Below, in pieces: positions 7,999 through 15,088 of a stretch of 64,000 bases of DNA. Positions within the stretch are counted from its first letter, which is position 1. Every line of letters starts with the position of its first letter. Origin of the DNA: an uncultured Odoribacter sp. (GTDB lineage: Bacteria > Bacteroidota > Bacteroidia > Bacteroidales > Marinifilaceae); assembly GCA_910589025.1 (NCBI GenBank), contig CAJURM010000006.1, positions 62,001 through 126,000 on the forward strand, in the 5' to 3' direction. The notes below the pieces were generated by a model. The model made no database searches. It had not been told where the DNA came from and saw only the letters and a list, made by a program, of their open reading frames with translations. A program made the position numbers and the translations under genes.

Positions 7999-8517
7999 TC
8001 AACAAATGAGTTGATAGTCGGACATTAGTTCGTTAATATACTCTATCATTTCTTCTGACGCTCCCGCCTCTTTTGCCATGTCAAGAACAGATATTGTACC
8101 TCCGCAGGCATTGTTGTAAGCCTCTTTATGAGATTTATTTACTAAATCCCAAAATGATAAATCCTTATTTTCCTGGATTGACTCGCGTAAACATTCGACA
8201 TCTGTCTTGGAAAGAAGCTTCATATTCGGCTCCTGGTCAGATATGACCGCATTGCCATCAGCCTCCAGTGTATGCTGAAAAAGCGGGAAACAAGCACTTT
8301 TTTTAACACCATCATAAACACTTGAAGGAACAGGTCCATAAGGCATAGCAATATAACGATCGCCTGTTACCGGACGTGCATATCTGCACAGATGTTTTTC
8401 ATCTGCGTAATAAAGAATCTTGGCAAGTTTGTGTTTATCAACCTTACCTCCCATTTCTTTCAGTATAAAAAGAACTGCAGCAAGTGCTTTACGTTCATTA
8501 AAAGGGAAGCCTGACAT
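7999..8517 (-). CDS. Panacea-domain (SocA/DUF4065-like) antitoxin
   Basis: 172 residues from the ATG at 8517. The sequence matches the Panacea family pattern: a helical N-terminus with KVDKHKLAKILYYADEKHL, then ARPVTGDRYIAMPYGPVPSSVYDGVK, where the Tyr-Gly-Pro-Val-Pro segment is the family hallmark. Panacea proteins are antitoxins that are paired with many unrelated toxins, often in prophages. The gene is first in a three-gene unit bounded by terminators at 8633-8658 and 7259-7278. An upstream extension to 8580 uses a non-ATG start and lacks family similarity. Confidence 0.8.
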   Translation of the reverse strand: MSGFPFNERKALAAVLFILKEMGGKVDKHKLAKILYYADEKHLCRYARPVTGDRYIAMPYGPVPSSVYDGVKKSACFPLFQHTLEADGNAVISDQEPNMKLLSKTDVECLRESIQENKDLSFWDLVNKSHKEAYNNACGGTISVLDMAKEAGASEEMIEYINELMSDYQLIC

Positions 8518-8632
8518 AAGTATAAGGTTATCTGTGACTGTTTCTCGATACAAAATTATGACAAAAAATCCATATATCAAACGGATAACTATAACATTAC
8601 TATTAAGATACTACTTTTTTTATAAATAAAAA

Positions 8633-8658
8633 AATCCCGCCACCGGAGCAGCGGGATT
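8633..8658 (-). terminator. Terminator of the capsid operon
   Basis: AATCCCGC and GCGGGATT pair around a ten-base loop; the minus strand then reads a run of T. It lies 23 bases after the stop of the 8681 gene and separates the capsid operon from the toxin-antitoxin module. Confidence 0.85.
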
Positions 8659-8680
8659 CATCATCATGAGAAACGCAAGT

Positions 8681-9256
8681 TTACACGTCACCTTCCGGAG
8701 CAGGATCCGGAGCGTTCATATCACCTTCAGACGTCACAATTTTTCCGGTATAGAATGGCAGACATTCATCCGTTGCTTCCACCTCAATGGTTGTGGCTTT
8801 CTCAGAAGTCGCTTCGGAACCGAGGTTCAGGGAAACTTTGGTGATGTTGTCGAAAATCGGGGAACCAACCACCCGGTATTTTTTCTGGTTGTTCATGTCC
8901 TGGACCAACCATACTAAATCATCCCGGTTGCCGTAGCGCTGTAAGGCTATGGCTTCTTCATCGGTCCCGGCATGTTTCACCGACAATTTATTGAGAACCG
9001 TCGTCGATTCACGCTCTCCCTGGGGCTCAGAAGTCAGGGAGTTTTTCCGCTGGATTACATCTACTTTTTTCCATTTGGCGTCAGCAGCCAGCTCGAAATC
9101 TCCGACATAGGTGGAACAGGCAGTTGACGATTCTCCTTCATCAGCCAATACCGGCCACTTGACGATATCTTTTTTGTTGATAAAGTAAGCGACGCCACGA
9201 AGACCAGGCAGATTTTTCTTGCCTTGAGCCCAATTCAAATCTTGATATAAAGACAT
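8681..9256 (-). CDS. Phage structural protein, possibly tail tube or head decoration
   Basis: 191 residues, last gene of the capsid operon and 14 bases after the capsid gene. It is beta-rich and acidic, beginning MSLYQDLNWAQGKKNLPGLRG and ending with an acidic Pro-rich tail (DPAPEGDV). The central part has strand patterns such as KKYRVVGSPIFDNITKVSLNL. Position directly after the major capsid gene fits a decoration, connector or tail-tube protein; sequence alone does not decide between them. Confidence 0.6.
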   Translation of the reverse strand: MSLYQDLNWAQGKKNLPGLRGVAYFINKKDIVKWPVLADEGESSTACSTYVGDFELAADAKWKKVDVIQRKNSLTSEPQGERESTTVLNKLSVKHAGTDEEAIALQRYGNRDDLVWLVQDMNNQKKYRVVGSPIFDNITKVSLNLGSEATSEKATTIEVEATDECLPFYTGKIVTSEGDMNAPDPAPEGDV

Positions 9257-9270
9257 AATTTCCTCCTTTC

Positions 9271-10233
9271 TTAATCCCCTACGGGGGCTTTTTGTTCCGC
9301 AATCAACAATTTTTCTTCTCCGATATATTCGTAGTCTACTCCGAAGAAGAGGGCTGCCACAAACTGCAACAGGAACGGATTATCACATTCACGCACTCGG
9401 ATTGTTTCTTTCTCAACGCCGTTCCCGTAACCGTAAAGCATATTGGCTTTGGTGGTCAATTGAAGTAATTTGGAACCTTTTTTCGATACCAGTGGTACCA
9501 GTTCACACATGTTCTGGGAACCTTCTAAGAAAGTCTTATCAAATGCCTTGTTATAAGGCGTGGCACCGACAGTCACTTGATAGTCGTCACAGTAAGCATC
9601 GTACACCTTCCGGGGAATGAACAGCTTCGTTTCTTCGTTTTTCAGTTCATCGGAAGCAGCCCGGTAAACGGATTTCAGAATATCCACTGCATTCTGGGAG
9701 GTGATTTCTTCGATTTCGAGGTAGTTCCCTTTGGCTGTACTGATATTACCGTCGGTAATTTCTTTCTGGGTAATGGTGTCGAAGCCGTTGAACAATTCGG
9801 ACGTTTTCGTGCCGTTCTCATTCCGGACGGCAGTGAATAGGTTGTTGTTCAGCTTCTTCATCAGGGTTTTCATGATTTTCATCAGGATACCCTTGTTAAT
9901 TTGCTCGTCTTCGATTTTTCCTCCTTTGGCATACAGTTGGCCGTAAATGGTGGAACGGAGGATGTTCGGGTCGAACTCTTCGACGCAAGATCCCAGGAAG
10001 GTTTCCAGTGTGCGGGCATCCAATCCAACGTTTTTGCCGGCATTTTTTTCACCGTTGTACGGACGAAGTTCAAAGTCACCGGTCATCCAGCCTGTGGTTT
10101 CTTTGTGGATTATACCGGGCCGACCTGTCATGTGCACCAAAGCTTCCGTTACCCCTATGGCCGGAAGCTGTAAAAATTGTTTCCGGTATCTTTCCGCGGA
10201 ACCAATCAGTTTTTCAGTAATTGTATTTGGCAT
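9271..10233 (-). CDS. Major capsid protein
   Basis: 320 residues from the ATG at 10233, five bases after the protease stop; an upstream TTG start would overlap the protease. It follows a ClpP-type maturation protease, which is the standard order in HK97-fold phages. The N-terminus (GSAERYRKQFLQLPAIGVTE) leads into a beta-rich core, a central helix region (LKSVYRAASDELKNEETKLFIPRKVYDAYC) resembling the A-domain of HK97 capsids, and a final FLLQFVAALFFGVDYEYIG strand region. Assignment rests on context and size, since Bacteroidetes capsid proteins are divergent. Confidence 0.78.
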   Translation of the reverse strand: MPNTITEKLIGSAERYRKQFLQLPAIGVTEALVHMTGRPGIIHKETTGWMTGDFELRPYNGEKNAGKNVGLDARTLETFLGSCVEEFDPNILRSTIYGQLYAKGGKIEDEQINKGILMKIMKTLMKKLNNNLFTAVRNENGTKTSELFNGFDTITQKEITDGNISTAKGNYLEIEEITSQNAVDILKSVYRAASDELKNEETKLFIPRKVYDAYCDDYQVTVGATPYNKAFDKTFLEGSQNMCELVPLVSKKGSKLLQLTTKANMLYGYGNGVEKETIRVRECDNPFLLQFVAALFFGVDYEYIGEEKLLIAEQKAPVGD

Positions 10234-10237
10234 AGCA

Positions 10238-11260
10238 TTAAAGATTTGCAAAAAATTCGATGTCTTCTTTACTCAACCGGTCAACCGTTTCTTTTTTGGT
10301 GTCGTCGGTTTCTTTTTTCACTTCATCGGAACGGTCACCAGGCGCCTTTTTCAGATTTTCTATCTGTTGCCGGGCTCCCGACAGTTCCGTTTTGGTTGTT
10401 TCGTGAGCTTCCCGTTCTGTTTTCAAGGCATTTTCAGCCGTATCCTTATCTGTTTTCAGAGTCGTATTCTCCGTTATCAGATTTTTGATGTGCTCCAACA
10501 CGTCCTGATCTGATGCTCTGGCATCGAGATTGCAGATTTTGATTAATTCGGATAGATTCATTTCATCGTTCGTTTTGGTATTTGTTAAGAGATTATTCAG
10601 CCAGGAGAGTACGTTGAACCGTTTCGGATCCGGTTTCATCCAGGCGTCAAACTGACTGACGATATCGGAATAGGTCATTGAAGTAATATTCTCCGGTACT
10701 TTGGCTTCACGTTCTTCAATTTCATCAATCAGATTTTCCGTCATTGCTTCATCAGCGCTGAGCCAGTGATCTTCAAAATCGAAGTATTTTGACTCGATGT
10801 CTTTCTGCTCTTTTCCGGATTTCGAACATATACAAGTAACTAAGGAACCTTTCACCTTATCCAATACTGTCAGATAATTCTGAATGTCTTTTGCGGTACC
10901 GTATACTCCACCCAGGGGAGAATGAAGCATCAGCAAAGCATTTTTCGCAGAATGTACTGTTTGCCCGGCCAACAAAATGACAGCACCCATGGAAGCGGCC
11001 AGGCCATCATTATAAGTGTGGACATCGGCCCGGGAAGAATGGATTGCATTGAATATGGCCAGCCCGTCGAACACAGAGCCACCTGGAGAGTTGATCCGGA
11101 TGTTTATCCTGGAACAGGTTTTCTCCAGTTCCTTGAAATCGGTGACGAAGCGTTTGGCTGTAATGGATTCTTCCCACCAGCTGTCACCGATTACCCCGTA
11201 GATCAGGATTTCGGCTTCTCCGGCAGATTTATTGCTGATTTTATAATAAGATTGTTTCAT
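10238..11260 (-). CDS. ClpP-type head maturation protease fused to scaffold-like tail
   Basis: 340 residues. Residues 1 to about 200 form a ClpP/crotonase-fold serine protease: RINSPGGSVFDG, the nucleophile in GLAASMGAVI (Ser near residue 91), the His in LLMLHSPLGG, and the downstream acidic segment. The remaining 130 residues are a hydrophilic coiled coil (LITENTTLKTDKDTAENALK and onward) with a Lys/Asp/Glu-rich end, typical of a scaffolding domain. The fusion would assemble inside the procapsid and then digest the scaffold. It lies directly upstream of the capsid gene. Confidence 0.88.
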   Translation of the reverse strand: MKQSYYKISNKSAGEAEILIYGVIGDSWWEESITAKRFVTDFKELEKTCSRINIRINSPGGSVFDGLAIFNAIHSSRADVHTYNDGLAASMGAVILLAGQTVHSAKNALLMLHSPLGGVYGTAKDIQNYLTVLDKVKGSLVTCICSKSGKEQKDIESKYFDFEDHWLSADEAMTENLIDEIEEREAKVPENITSMTYSDIVSQFDAWMKPDPKRFNVLSWLNNLLTNTKTNDEMNLSELIKICNLDARASDQDVLEHIKNLITENTTLKTDKDTAENALKTEREAHETTKTELSGARQQIENLKKAPGDRSDEVKKETDDTKKETVDRLSKEDIEFFANL

Positions 11261-11276
11261 GCGCGGCTGAATTGTA

Positions 11277-11296
11277 ATTGATAATCAATTATCAAT
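11277..11296. promoter_or_regulatory. Palindrome upstream of the capsid operon
   Basis: Nine-base perfect arms ATTGATAAT and ATTATCAAT around CA, 17 bases before the protease ATG. It could be an operator for late-gene control or part of the 5' untranslated region. The flanking sequence is AT-rich and contains no stronger feature. Confidence 0.4.
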
Positions 11297-11326
11297 ATTA
11301 CAACAGATACCGCCGGAAAGAAAGGA

Positions 11327-11770
11327 CTATGAATCGAGCTCGACGCAAGGTGATTCCCAGATTCCTTTGCCCGAAAAGCTTACTTCCGTCAGGTTCGCTT
11401 TTTTAGCCGTACCGGGTAAATTCCGTTTTATAGTCCGCACCAAGGGATAAACCAGCCAAGAATATCCGTTGGCATCGGTGATAACGGCAACAACCCGATT
11501 ATGGGCATAGCGATTCAGCAGAGCGGAAAGCTCCGGCCGGAGTTTGGATAACTCAAATTTCAGCTTTTTTTCGAAGTAGGTACCGGCATCTGAATCCTTT
11601 TCAGTTTCTTCGAAGGAACAGGAAAGGGGTTTTATGTCGGGAATGACTTCAAAATGGTAGCCAGTGTGTAAAATAGATGACAATTTTATCCGGGATACCG
11701 GGTAATAGGGTAACTGACAATTCCGGAACAGGGCCAGTCGGACGGTGGTGATAACAGAAAAATTTCGCAT
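11327..11770 (-). CDS. Phage protein of unknown function
   Basis: 147 residues from the ATG at 11770 (a GTG extension to 11794 is possible). It starts MRNFSVITTVRLALFRN, is beta-rich in the N-terminal part, and has a helical middle (GTYFEKKLKFELSKLRPELSALLNRY) followed by strands (NRVVAVITDANGYSWLVYPLV). Genes of this kind sit just upstream of the head genes in Bacteroidetes prophages and have no assigned role. It is separated from the next upstream gene by about 75 bases. Confidence 0.6.
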   Translation of the reverse strand: MRNFSVITTVRLALFRNCQLPYYPVSRIKLSSILHTGYHFEVIPDIKPLSCSFEETEKDSDAGTYFEKKLKFELSKLRPELSALLNRYAHNRVVAVITDANGYSWLVYPLVRTIKRNLPGTAKKANLTEVSFSGKGIWESPCVELDS

Positions 11771-11845
11771 CGGGACAATTTGTTGTTTTTGCACAATGTT
11801 TTTACCCGCTTTTCCGGCAAAAACACTGAAACATTTTATATCTCA

Positions 11846-12340
11846 CTAATTTACAACATCTTGCAAGTCATCAAACACTAACCGGCGTAATTTTTTCTGA
11901 TTCCGGTAGTCAGATTTTTTCACAGCCTCGTAATTGAGTGATGTGTTTTTGATGTTATACGCCTGGAGAATGGCTTCAATAATTTGCTTCTGGGAATAGT
12001 TTTTCCTGTAGCCGGCTTCAAAGAGTATCCGCATCCGCTGGTTAAAATCCGATTCGATGTAATCCCGGATCTTCTCTTCGCCCCAACGGGAGATATATAG
12101 AAAACGGGATACTAATACGTACCGGTTAGAGCGGGTAACCGGTATAATGAAAGATGCAGGATGTACTCCGGGAAGTCCCTTCTTAGGAAGGTCTGAGGTT
12201 AATATTTGGGCATAGATTTGTTTACCGATGTCATGGCTACGCCGGAGGATGATGTTTCCGTCGGAATCTACCCCGAATTCATGCCGGCAATAATCTGCCA
12301 GGTGGGGAGGCAAATCGATTGTAATGATGTTTTTGGTCAT
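11846..12340 (-). CDS. Phage protein of unknown function
   Basis: 164 residues beginning MTKNIITIDLPPHLADYCRHEF. The C-terminal half is rich in Arg, Lys and Tyr and helical (SQKQIIEAILQAYNIKNTSLNYEAVKKSDYRNQKK), which suggests nucleic-acid binding, perhaps a winged-helix domain. It is the first gene after a repeat-containing noncoding region, which may carry its promoter. No family can be named with confidence. Confidence 0.6.
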   Translation of the reverse strand: MTKNIITIDLPPHLADYCRHEFGVDSDGNIILRRSHDIGKQIYAQILTSDLPKKGLPGVHPASFIIPVTRSNRYVLVSRFLYISRWGEEKIRDYIESDFNQRMRILFEAGYRKNYSQKQIIEAILQAYNIKNTSLNYEAVKKSDYRNQKKLRRLVFDDLQDVVN

Positions 12341-12435
12341 ACATGTTCTTTTATTGCATAAAGTTATAAAATCGGACCCGTCGGCGGAAGTACGAAGAGA
12401 AGTTTAACACGTTAACTCAGTTTTTACCGGAAAAA

Positions 12436-12670
12436 TGTGTAACCGTGTATCTTGGACGGGGAATTTGTTGTAATTGCTTGTTTTTCTTTGCATTATCCAA
12501 CAAAATCCGGTGATATCGGTTTTGTAACCGGGAAAAATCAAAATTTGTAACCATTTGTAACCTGCCATTGGTTACATTTTATTTTGTAACCTTGTATCCT
12601 TTCTACAAAAGGAATGTAACTTCGTAATCCTTGTATTTATTGGAGTTTCAGCGTTTGGATACAGAGTTAC
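12436..12670. repeat. Iteron-like cluster of TGTAACC words
   Basis: The noncoding stretch 12341-12730 holds repeated TTTGTAACC at 12521-12529, 12544-12552, 12554-12562 and 12583-12591, TGTGTAACC near 12436, and inverted copies such as TGGTTACA (12569-12576) and GAGTTACAC near 12660. Two copies form an exact ten-base tandem, ATTTGTAACC twice (12543-12562). Such clusters mark replication origins or multi-site operators. The GTAACC core also appears in the palindrome of the 13366 antirepressor. Confidence 0.55.
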
Positions 12671-12730
12671 ACTTTTTTCCGGCATTTTTTTACAGGGGAA
12701 AATGGGGAGGAACAGTAAGAGCAAAGAAAA

Positions 12731-12754
12731 CCCCTCCCCGGCAAAGAGGAGGGG
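12731..12754 (-). terminator. Terminator of the 12783-13046 cassette
   Basis: On the minus strand CCCCTCC and GGAGGGG pair and are followed by TTTTCTTT. It lies 29 bases after the stop of the small gene and makes the cassette a single-gene transcription unit. Confidence 0.8.
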
Positions 12755-12782
12755 CGGCTGATGTAACTGCTATATGAATACG

Positions 12783-13046
12783 CTAACAGGTCATTGGACA
12801 AACTTTCCGCTGTATATCCAGCTCAATATACGTCATCAGGCGTTCCAAGGAATAGGCTTTGGCATGAAGGCAACGTATACCATAACGTGCCCGGAAGGTG
12901 AAAAACCAACCGTTGTCTTTGACACGGACACTTTTCAACATTGAATACTCTTGGGTGATTTTCTCTACGATGGCGTTTCGTGCCGCTGACGTTACACTGG
13001 CCTTTTTATTGGGCCGGGTGCAAATGATTTTCTCAGAATAGTGCAT
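12783..13046 (-). CDS. Small basic phage protein behind tandem structured leader RNA
   Basis: 87 residues, basic, rich in Arg, Lys and Cys, beginning MHYSEKIICTRPNKKASVTSA; the segment VRVKDNGWFFTFRARYGIRC looks like a beta-hairpin. No family is recognised. It has its own promoter, a leader with two copies of the conserved RNA fold, and a terminator. It is unrelated in sequence to the product of the other cassette (6690-7001). The ATG is 37 bases from the proximal fold. Confidence 0.6.
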   Translation of the reverse strand: MHYSEKIICTRPNKKASVTSAARNAIVEKITQEYSMLKSVRVKDNGWFFTFRARYGIRCLHAKAYSLERLMTYIELDIQRKVCPMTC

Positions 13047-13082
13047 TGCTGATAAAATTTATGTTATAGGCAGAAATTAAAA

Positions 13083-13322
13083 ACGGTTCTGCCTTTCCCG
13101 TTGACCTACACCTCGTCGGCAGCATGGCCATTACAGCCATACACGGGGGTACAGAACCGTATAAAGAAGCGGTTTTGCCTGACCCGTTGCACTACACCTC
13201 TACGGCAGTATGGCCATTATAGCCATACACGGGGGTACAAAACCGCTGTATATGTCACATGGGAGCATAAAAAATGCCCGCAGTGAACTGGCGGACGTTC
13301 CCGCCGTAGAATATGTAGTGCA
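13083..13322 (-). ncRNA. Structured leader RNA, copy B (two tandem folds)
   Basis: Fold B1 is closed by 13169-13177 (GCGGTTTTG) with 13238-13246 (CAAAACCGC); fold B2 by 13083-13091 (ACGGTTCTG) with 13152-13160 (CAGAACCGT). Each has an inner CCCGT/ACGGG pair and an ATGGC/GCCAT hairpin with a seven-base loop. The 5' end of the transcript (13303-13322) is complementary to 13188-13206 inside B1 in blocks TGCACTACA and TCTACGGC, crossing the closing stem, which makes a pseudoknot. Between them lies a terminator-like hairpin (13276-13296) followed by a T run. The conserved unpaired words are GTACCCCCGT and GGCA. Confidence 0.75.
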
Positions 13323-13325
13323 CTG

Positions 13326-13333
13326 CAAATATA
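13326..13333 (-). promoter_or_regulatory. -7 box of leader B promoter
   Basis: The minus strand reads TATATTTG, a perfect Bacteroidetes -7 element, four bases before the 5' arm of the long-range stem. The upstream region is T-rich. The transcript start is therefore predicted within the first bases of the arm. Confidence 0.65.
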
Positions 13334-13365
13334 GGCATTTTTTGAAAAAGAATATTTTTTTCAAA

Positions 13366-13878
13366 TCAGAAAAGAGTGAGCTGTTGGTCTAACCTTTCTG
13401 CGCGTATACGTTCGATATTATTCTTAACTTCCCTAATTTGTCCGGACAGCTCATTTTTTCTAACCATCAATTCATTAAGCTGCTCAAGCATTTTTATTTC
13501 AGTAGCATTTGTTTGAATCTGTTTCTGTGCTCTCTGTACAAAATGGTCATACAAAACATCGTAACATTCATCTTTATAACGGATGAAAATTTCCTTTGAA
13601 CGGGGATTGACTTTCGATTCATCTATCGAAAAGAGCCAACCGAATATATATTTTAACGGCAGGCAAAACATTTCATAATTCTTTCCGTCTTTGTTTGAGT
13701 TGGTAACCGTATGGGTTACCAACTGACCTAATTTCTGATCTGATTTTATCCGTTCAAATTGTTTACGGTAATCAATGCCTAAAGCATCACAGATCGGGCG
13801 GATTGCCACGTAGTATACACCATTTTCAATCGGGCAGTCAATCATTACGCTGTTTACTGTTACAGATTCTGTTTTCAT
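13366..13878 (-). CDS. P22_AR_N-type phage antirepressor-like protein 1
   Basis: 170 residues. Residues 1 to about 105 form the phage antirepressor N-terminal domain: VAIRPICDALGIDYRKQFERI, then a variable stretch (residues 52-60), then the conserved EMFCLPLKYIFGWLF segment. The C-terminal third is a coiled coil (LNELMVRKNELSGQIREVKN) replacing the usual antirepressor C-terminal domain. Three related genes lie in tandem here. A DNA inverted repeat (arms AGTTGGTAACC and GGTTACCAACT, 13698-13724) lies inside the coding sequence over residues 52-60. Such proteins usually regulate prophage induction by binding DNA or repressors. It is the last gene before the leader-B promoter. Confidence 0.82.
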   Translation of the reverse strand: MKTESVTVNSVMIDCPIENGVYYVAIRPICDALGIDYRKQFERIKSDQKLGQLVTHTVTNSNKDGKNYEMFCLPLKYIFGWLFSIDESKVNPRSKEIFIRYKDECYDVLYDHFVQRAQKQIQTNATEIKMLEQLNELMVRKNELSGQIREVKNNIERIRAERLDQQLTLF

Positions 13879-13903
13879 GATGATTGGGATTTAAGTTGTT
13901 ATT

Positions 13904-14461
13904 TTAATTTTCAAACGGGATTTCCAACTGTCGCTGCTCTTCTTTCCACTGGTTAAAATCAATGGCTTTGATTGCATCGTACTGTTTCTTCGCTTCCTTC
14001 AATTGCTCTTTAGATTGATTAAAAGCTTCCTGAGCAGCCATGACAATTTCAGATTGTTCGATCAGACGTTTTTGCTTTTCTTCGATGAAGGCAGAACGTT
14101 CCGAGAAATGGTTGAAAAGCACATCATAGCATTCCATGCGATATTTAAGAATAGCTTCTTTTGCATCCGGAGAAACATTACCAGGGTTAATCGTAAAAAG
14201 CCATCCAAAAATATATTTCAGAGGCAGGCATACCATTTCCCGATCTTTCCCGTCGGTGGCAACTGTGGTGCTCAGCACCATAGTTGAAGATAAATTTTCA
14301 TCTTCCTTCAGTTTCGCATATTGGGACTTAAAATCTATCCCTAATGCAGCACAAATTGGTTTGATAGGTACTAATTTACTGGTATTTTCACTGATGATTA
14401 CTAGCTCCTGGTTGTTGATTTTTGCAGCAACCGTAGACGCTGCATTTTTTGAGTTTTCCAT
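13904..14461 (-). CDS. P22_AR_N-type phage antirepressor-like protein 2
   Basis: 185 residues with the same plan as its neighbours: an extended N-terminus, VPIKPICAALGIDFKSQY, a variable stretch (residues 59-67), the conserved REMVCLPLKYIFGWLF segment and a C-terminal coiled coil (EAFNQSKEQLKEAKKQYDAI). The coding sequence contains an inverted repeat at 14260-14286 (arms CAACTGTGGTGCT and AGCACCATAGTTG, one mismatch), centred 26 residues after the conserved Cys exactly as in protein 1. The upstream gap carries a copy of the protein 1 palindrome, so one paralog may control another. Confidence 0.82.
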   Translation of the reverse strand: MENSKNAASTVAAKINNQELVIISENTSKLVPIKPICAALGIDFKSQYAKLKEDENLSSTMVLSTTVATDGKDREMVCLPLKYIFGWLFTINPGNVSPDAKEAILKYRMECYDVLFNHFSERSAFIEEKQKRLIEQSEIVMAAQEAFNQSKEQLKEAKKQYDAIKAIDFNQWKEEQRQLEIPFEN

Positions 14462-14489
14462 AATGTCGATTATAGATGATTATTATTTG

Positions 14490-14516
14490 AACTAGTAACC
14501 GTATGGGTTACCAGTT
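14490..14516. promoter_or_regulatory. Putative operator, intergenic copy of embedded palindrome
   Basis: The 19 bases GTAACCGTATGGGTTACCA are identical to the core of the palindrome inside the 13366 gene. Here they lie 29-55 bases before the ATG of the 13904 gene, with outer arms AACT and AGTT. A coding-derived sequence would not be expected to recur exactly in a leader by chance. Confidence 0.6.
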
Positions 14517-14540
14517 ATGATTCACAGAGTAACAACTGAT

Positions 14541-15056
14541 TTAATTTTCAAACGAAAGTTTCAGTTGCCGGTTATTAGCCTTAAAGTCTTCCCACGTAAG
14601 AGAATCAATTTGCTTCAATTGCTTCCGGAGCTTATCACGGGATTCGTCGATTAAATCTAATTGTTCCCTGAGTCTGTCTTTCTGTTCACTTTTCATCTTA
14701 TAGAACTCGGGCTCTTCTACAAACTTTTCAAAAAGGATATCAGATATCAATTCCTGATATTTCATTAATCCTTCTTTTGCCTCTTCTTTTACTTTGTTGG
14801 GATGTATTCCTCCGAGCCACAAAAGGAAGCGTTTAAAAGAAATACAAAGCATTTCGCGTTGTTTGTTATCAGCTCCAACTGTTTCGATTAACCGAATGGT
14901 TGAAGCGAAAGTTGGATGATTTTTCAGGGCTTCTGTTTGAGCAGGGTATGATATTCCCATCAGCTCGCATACTGGTTTAATAGCAATGTAGCGTTGTTCA
15001 TCCACTACCGGACATTCAATGATTCCATTTTCAATTTTTACGATTTCTGTTTTCAT
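14541..15056 (-). CDS. P22_AR_N-type phage antirepressor-like protein 3
   Basis: 171 residues, third of the tandem set and first in transcription order. It has YIAIKPVCELMGISYPAQ, a variable stretch (about residues 48-61), REMLCISFKRFLLWLGG, and a C-terminal coiled coil (MKSEQKDRLREQLDLIDESR). An imperfect inverted repeat spans 14875-14915 (outer arms CCAACT and AGTTGG, inner AACC and GGTT) at the equivalent position. The C-terminal LKLSFEN end matches the LEIPFEN end of protein 2, which shows descent by duplication. Confidence 0.8.
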   Translation of the reverse strand: MKTEIVKIENGIIECPVVDEQRYIAIKPVCELMGISYPAQTEALKNHPTFASTIRLIETVGADNKQREMLCISFKRFLLWLGGIHPNKVKEEAKEGLMKYQELISDILFEKFVEEPEFYKMKSEQKDRLREQLDLIDESRDKLRKQLKQIDSLTWEDFKANNRQLKLSFEN

Positions 15057-15088
15057 GATGATTGTTTTATTTAGTTAATAAAAAAGGT

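Noticed and set aside
13101..13286. Plus-strand open frame of 61 codons over the structured leader B
   Set aside because: It runs opposite to all neighbours, its peptide is built from the two repeated RNA folds, and the sequence is explained by RNA pairing.
13083..13322. Type III toxin-antitoxin RNA (ToxI-like repeats)
   Set aside because: The folds are large and closed by long stems instead of short pseudoknot repeats, the downstream proteins are not ToxN-like in size or sequence, and the terminator lies before the folds, not between them and the ORF.
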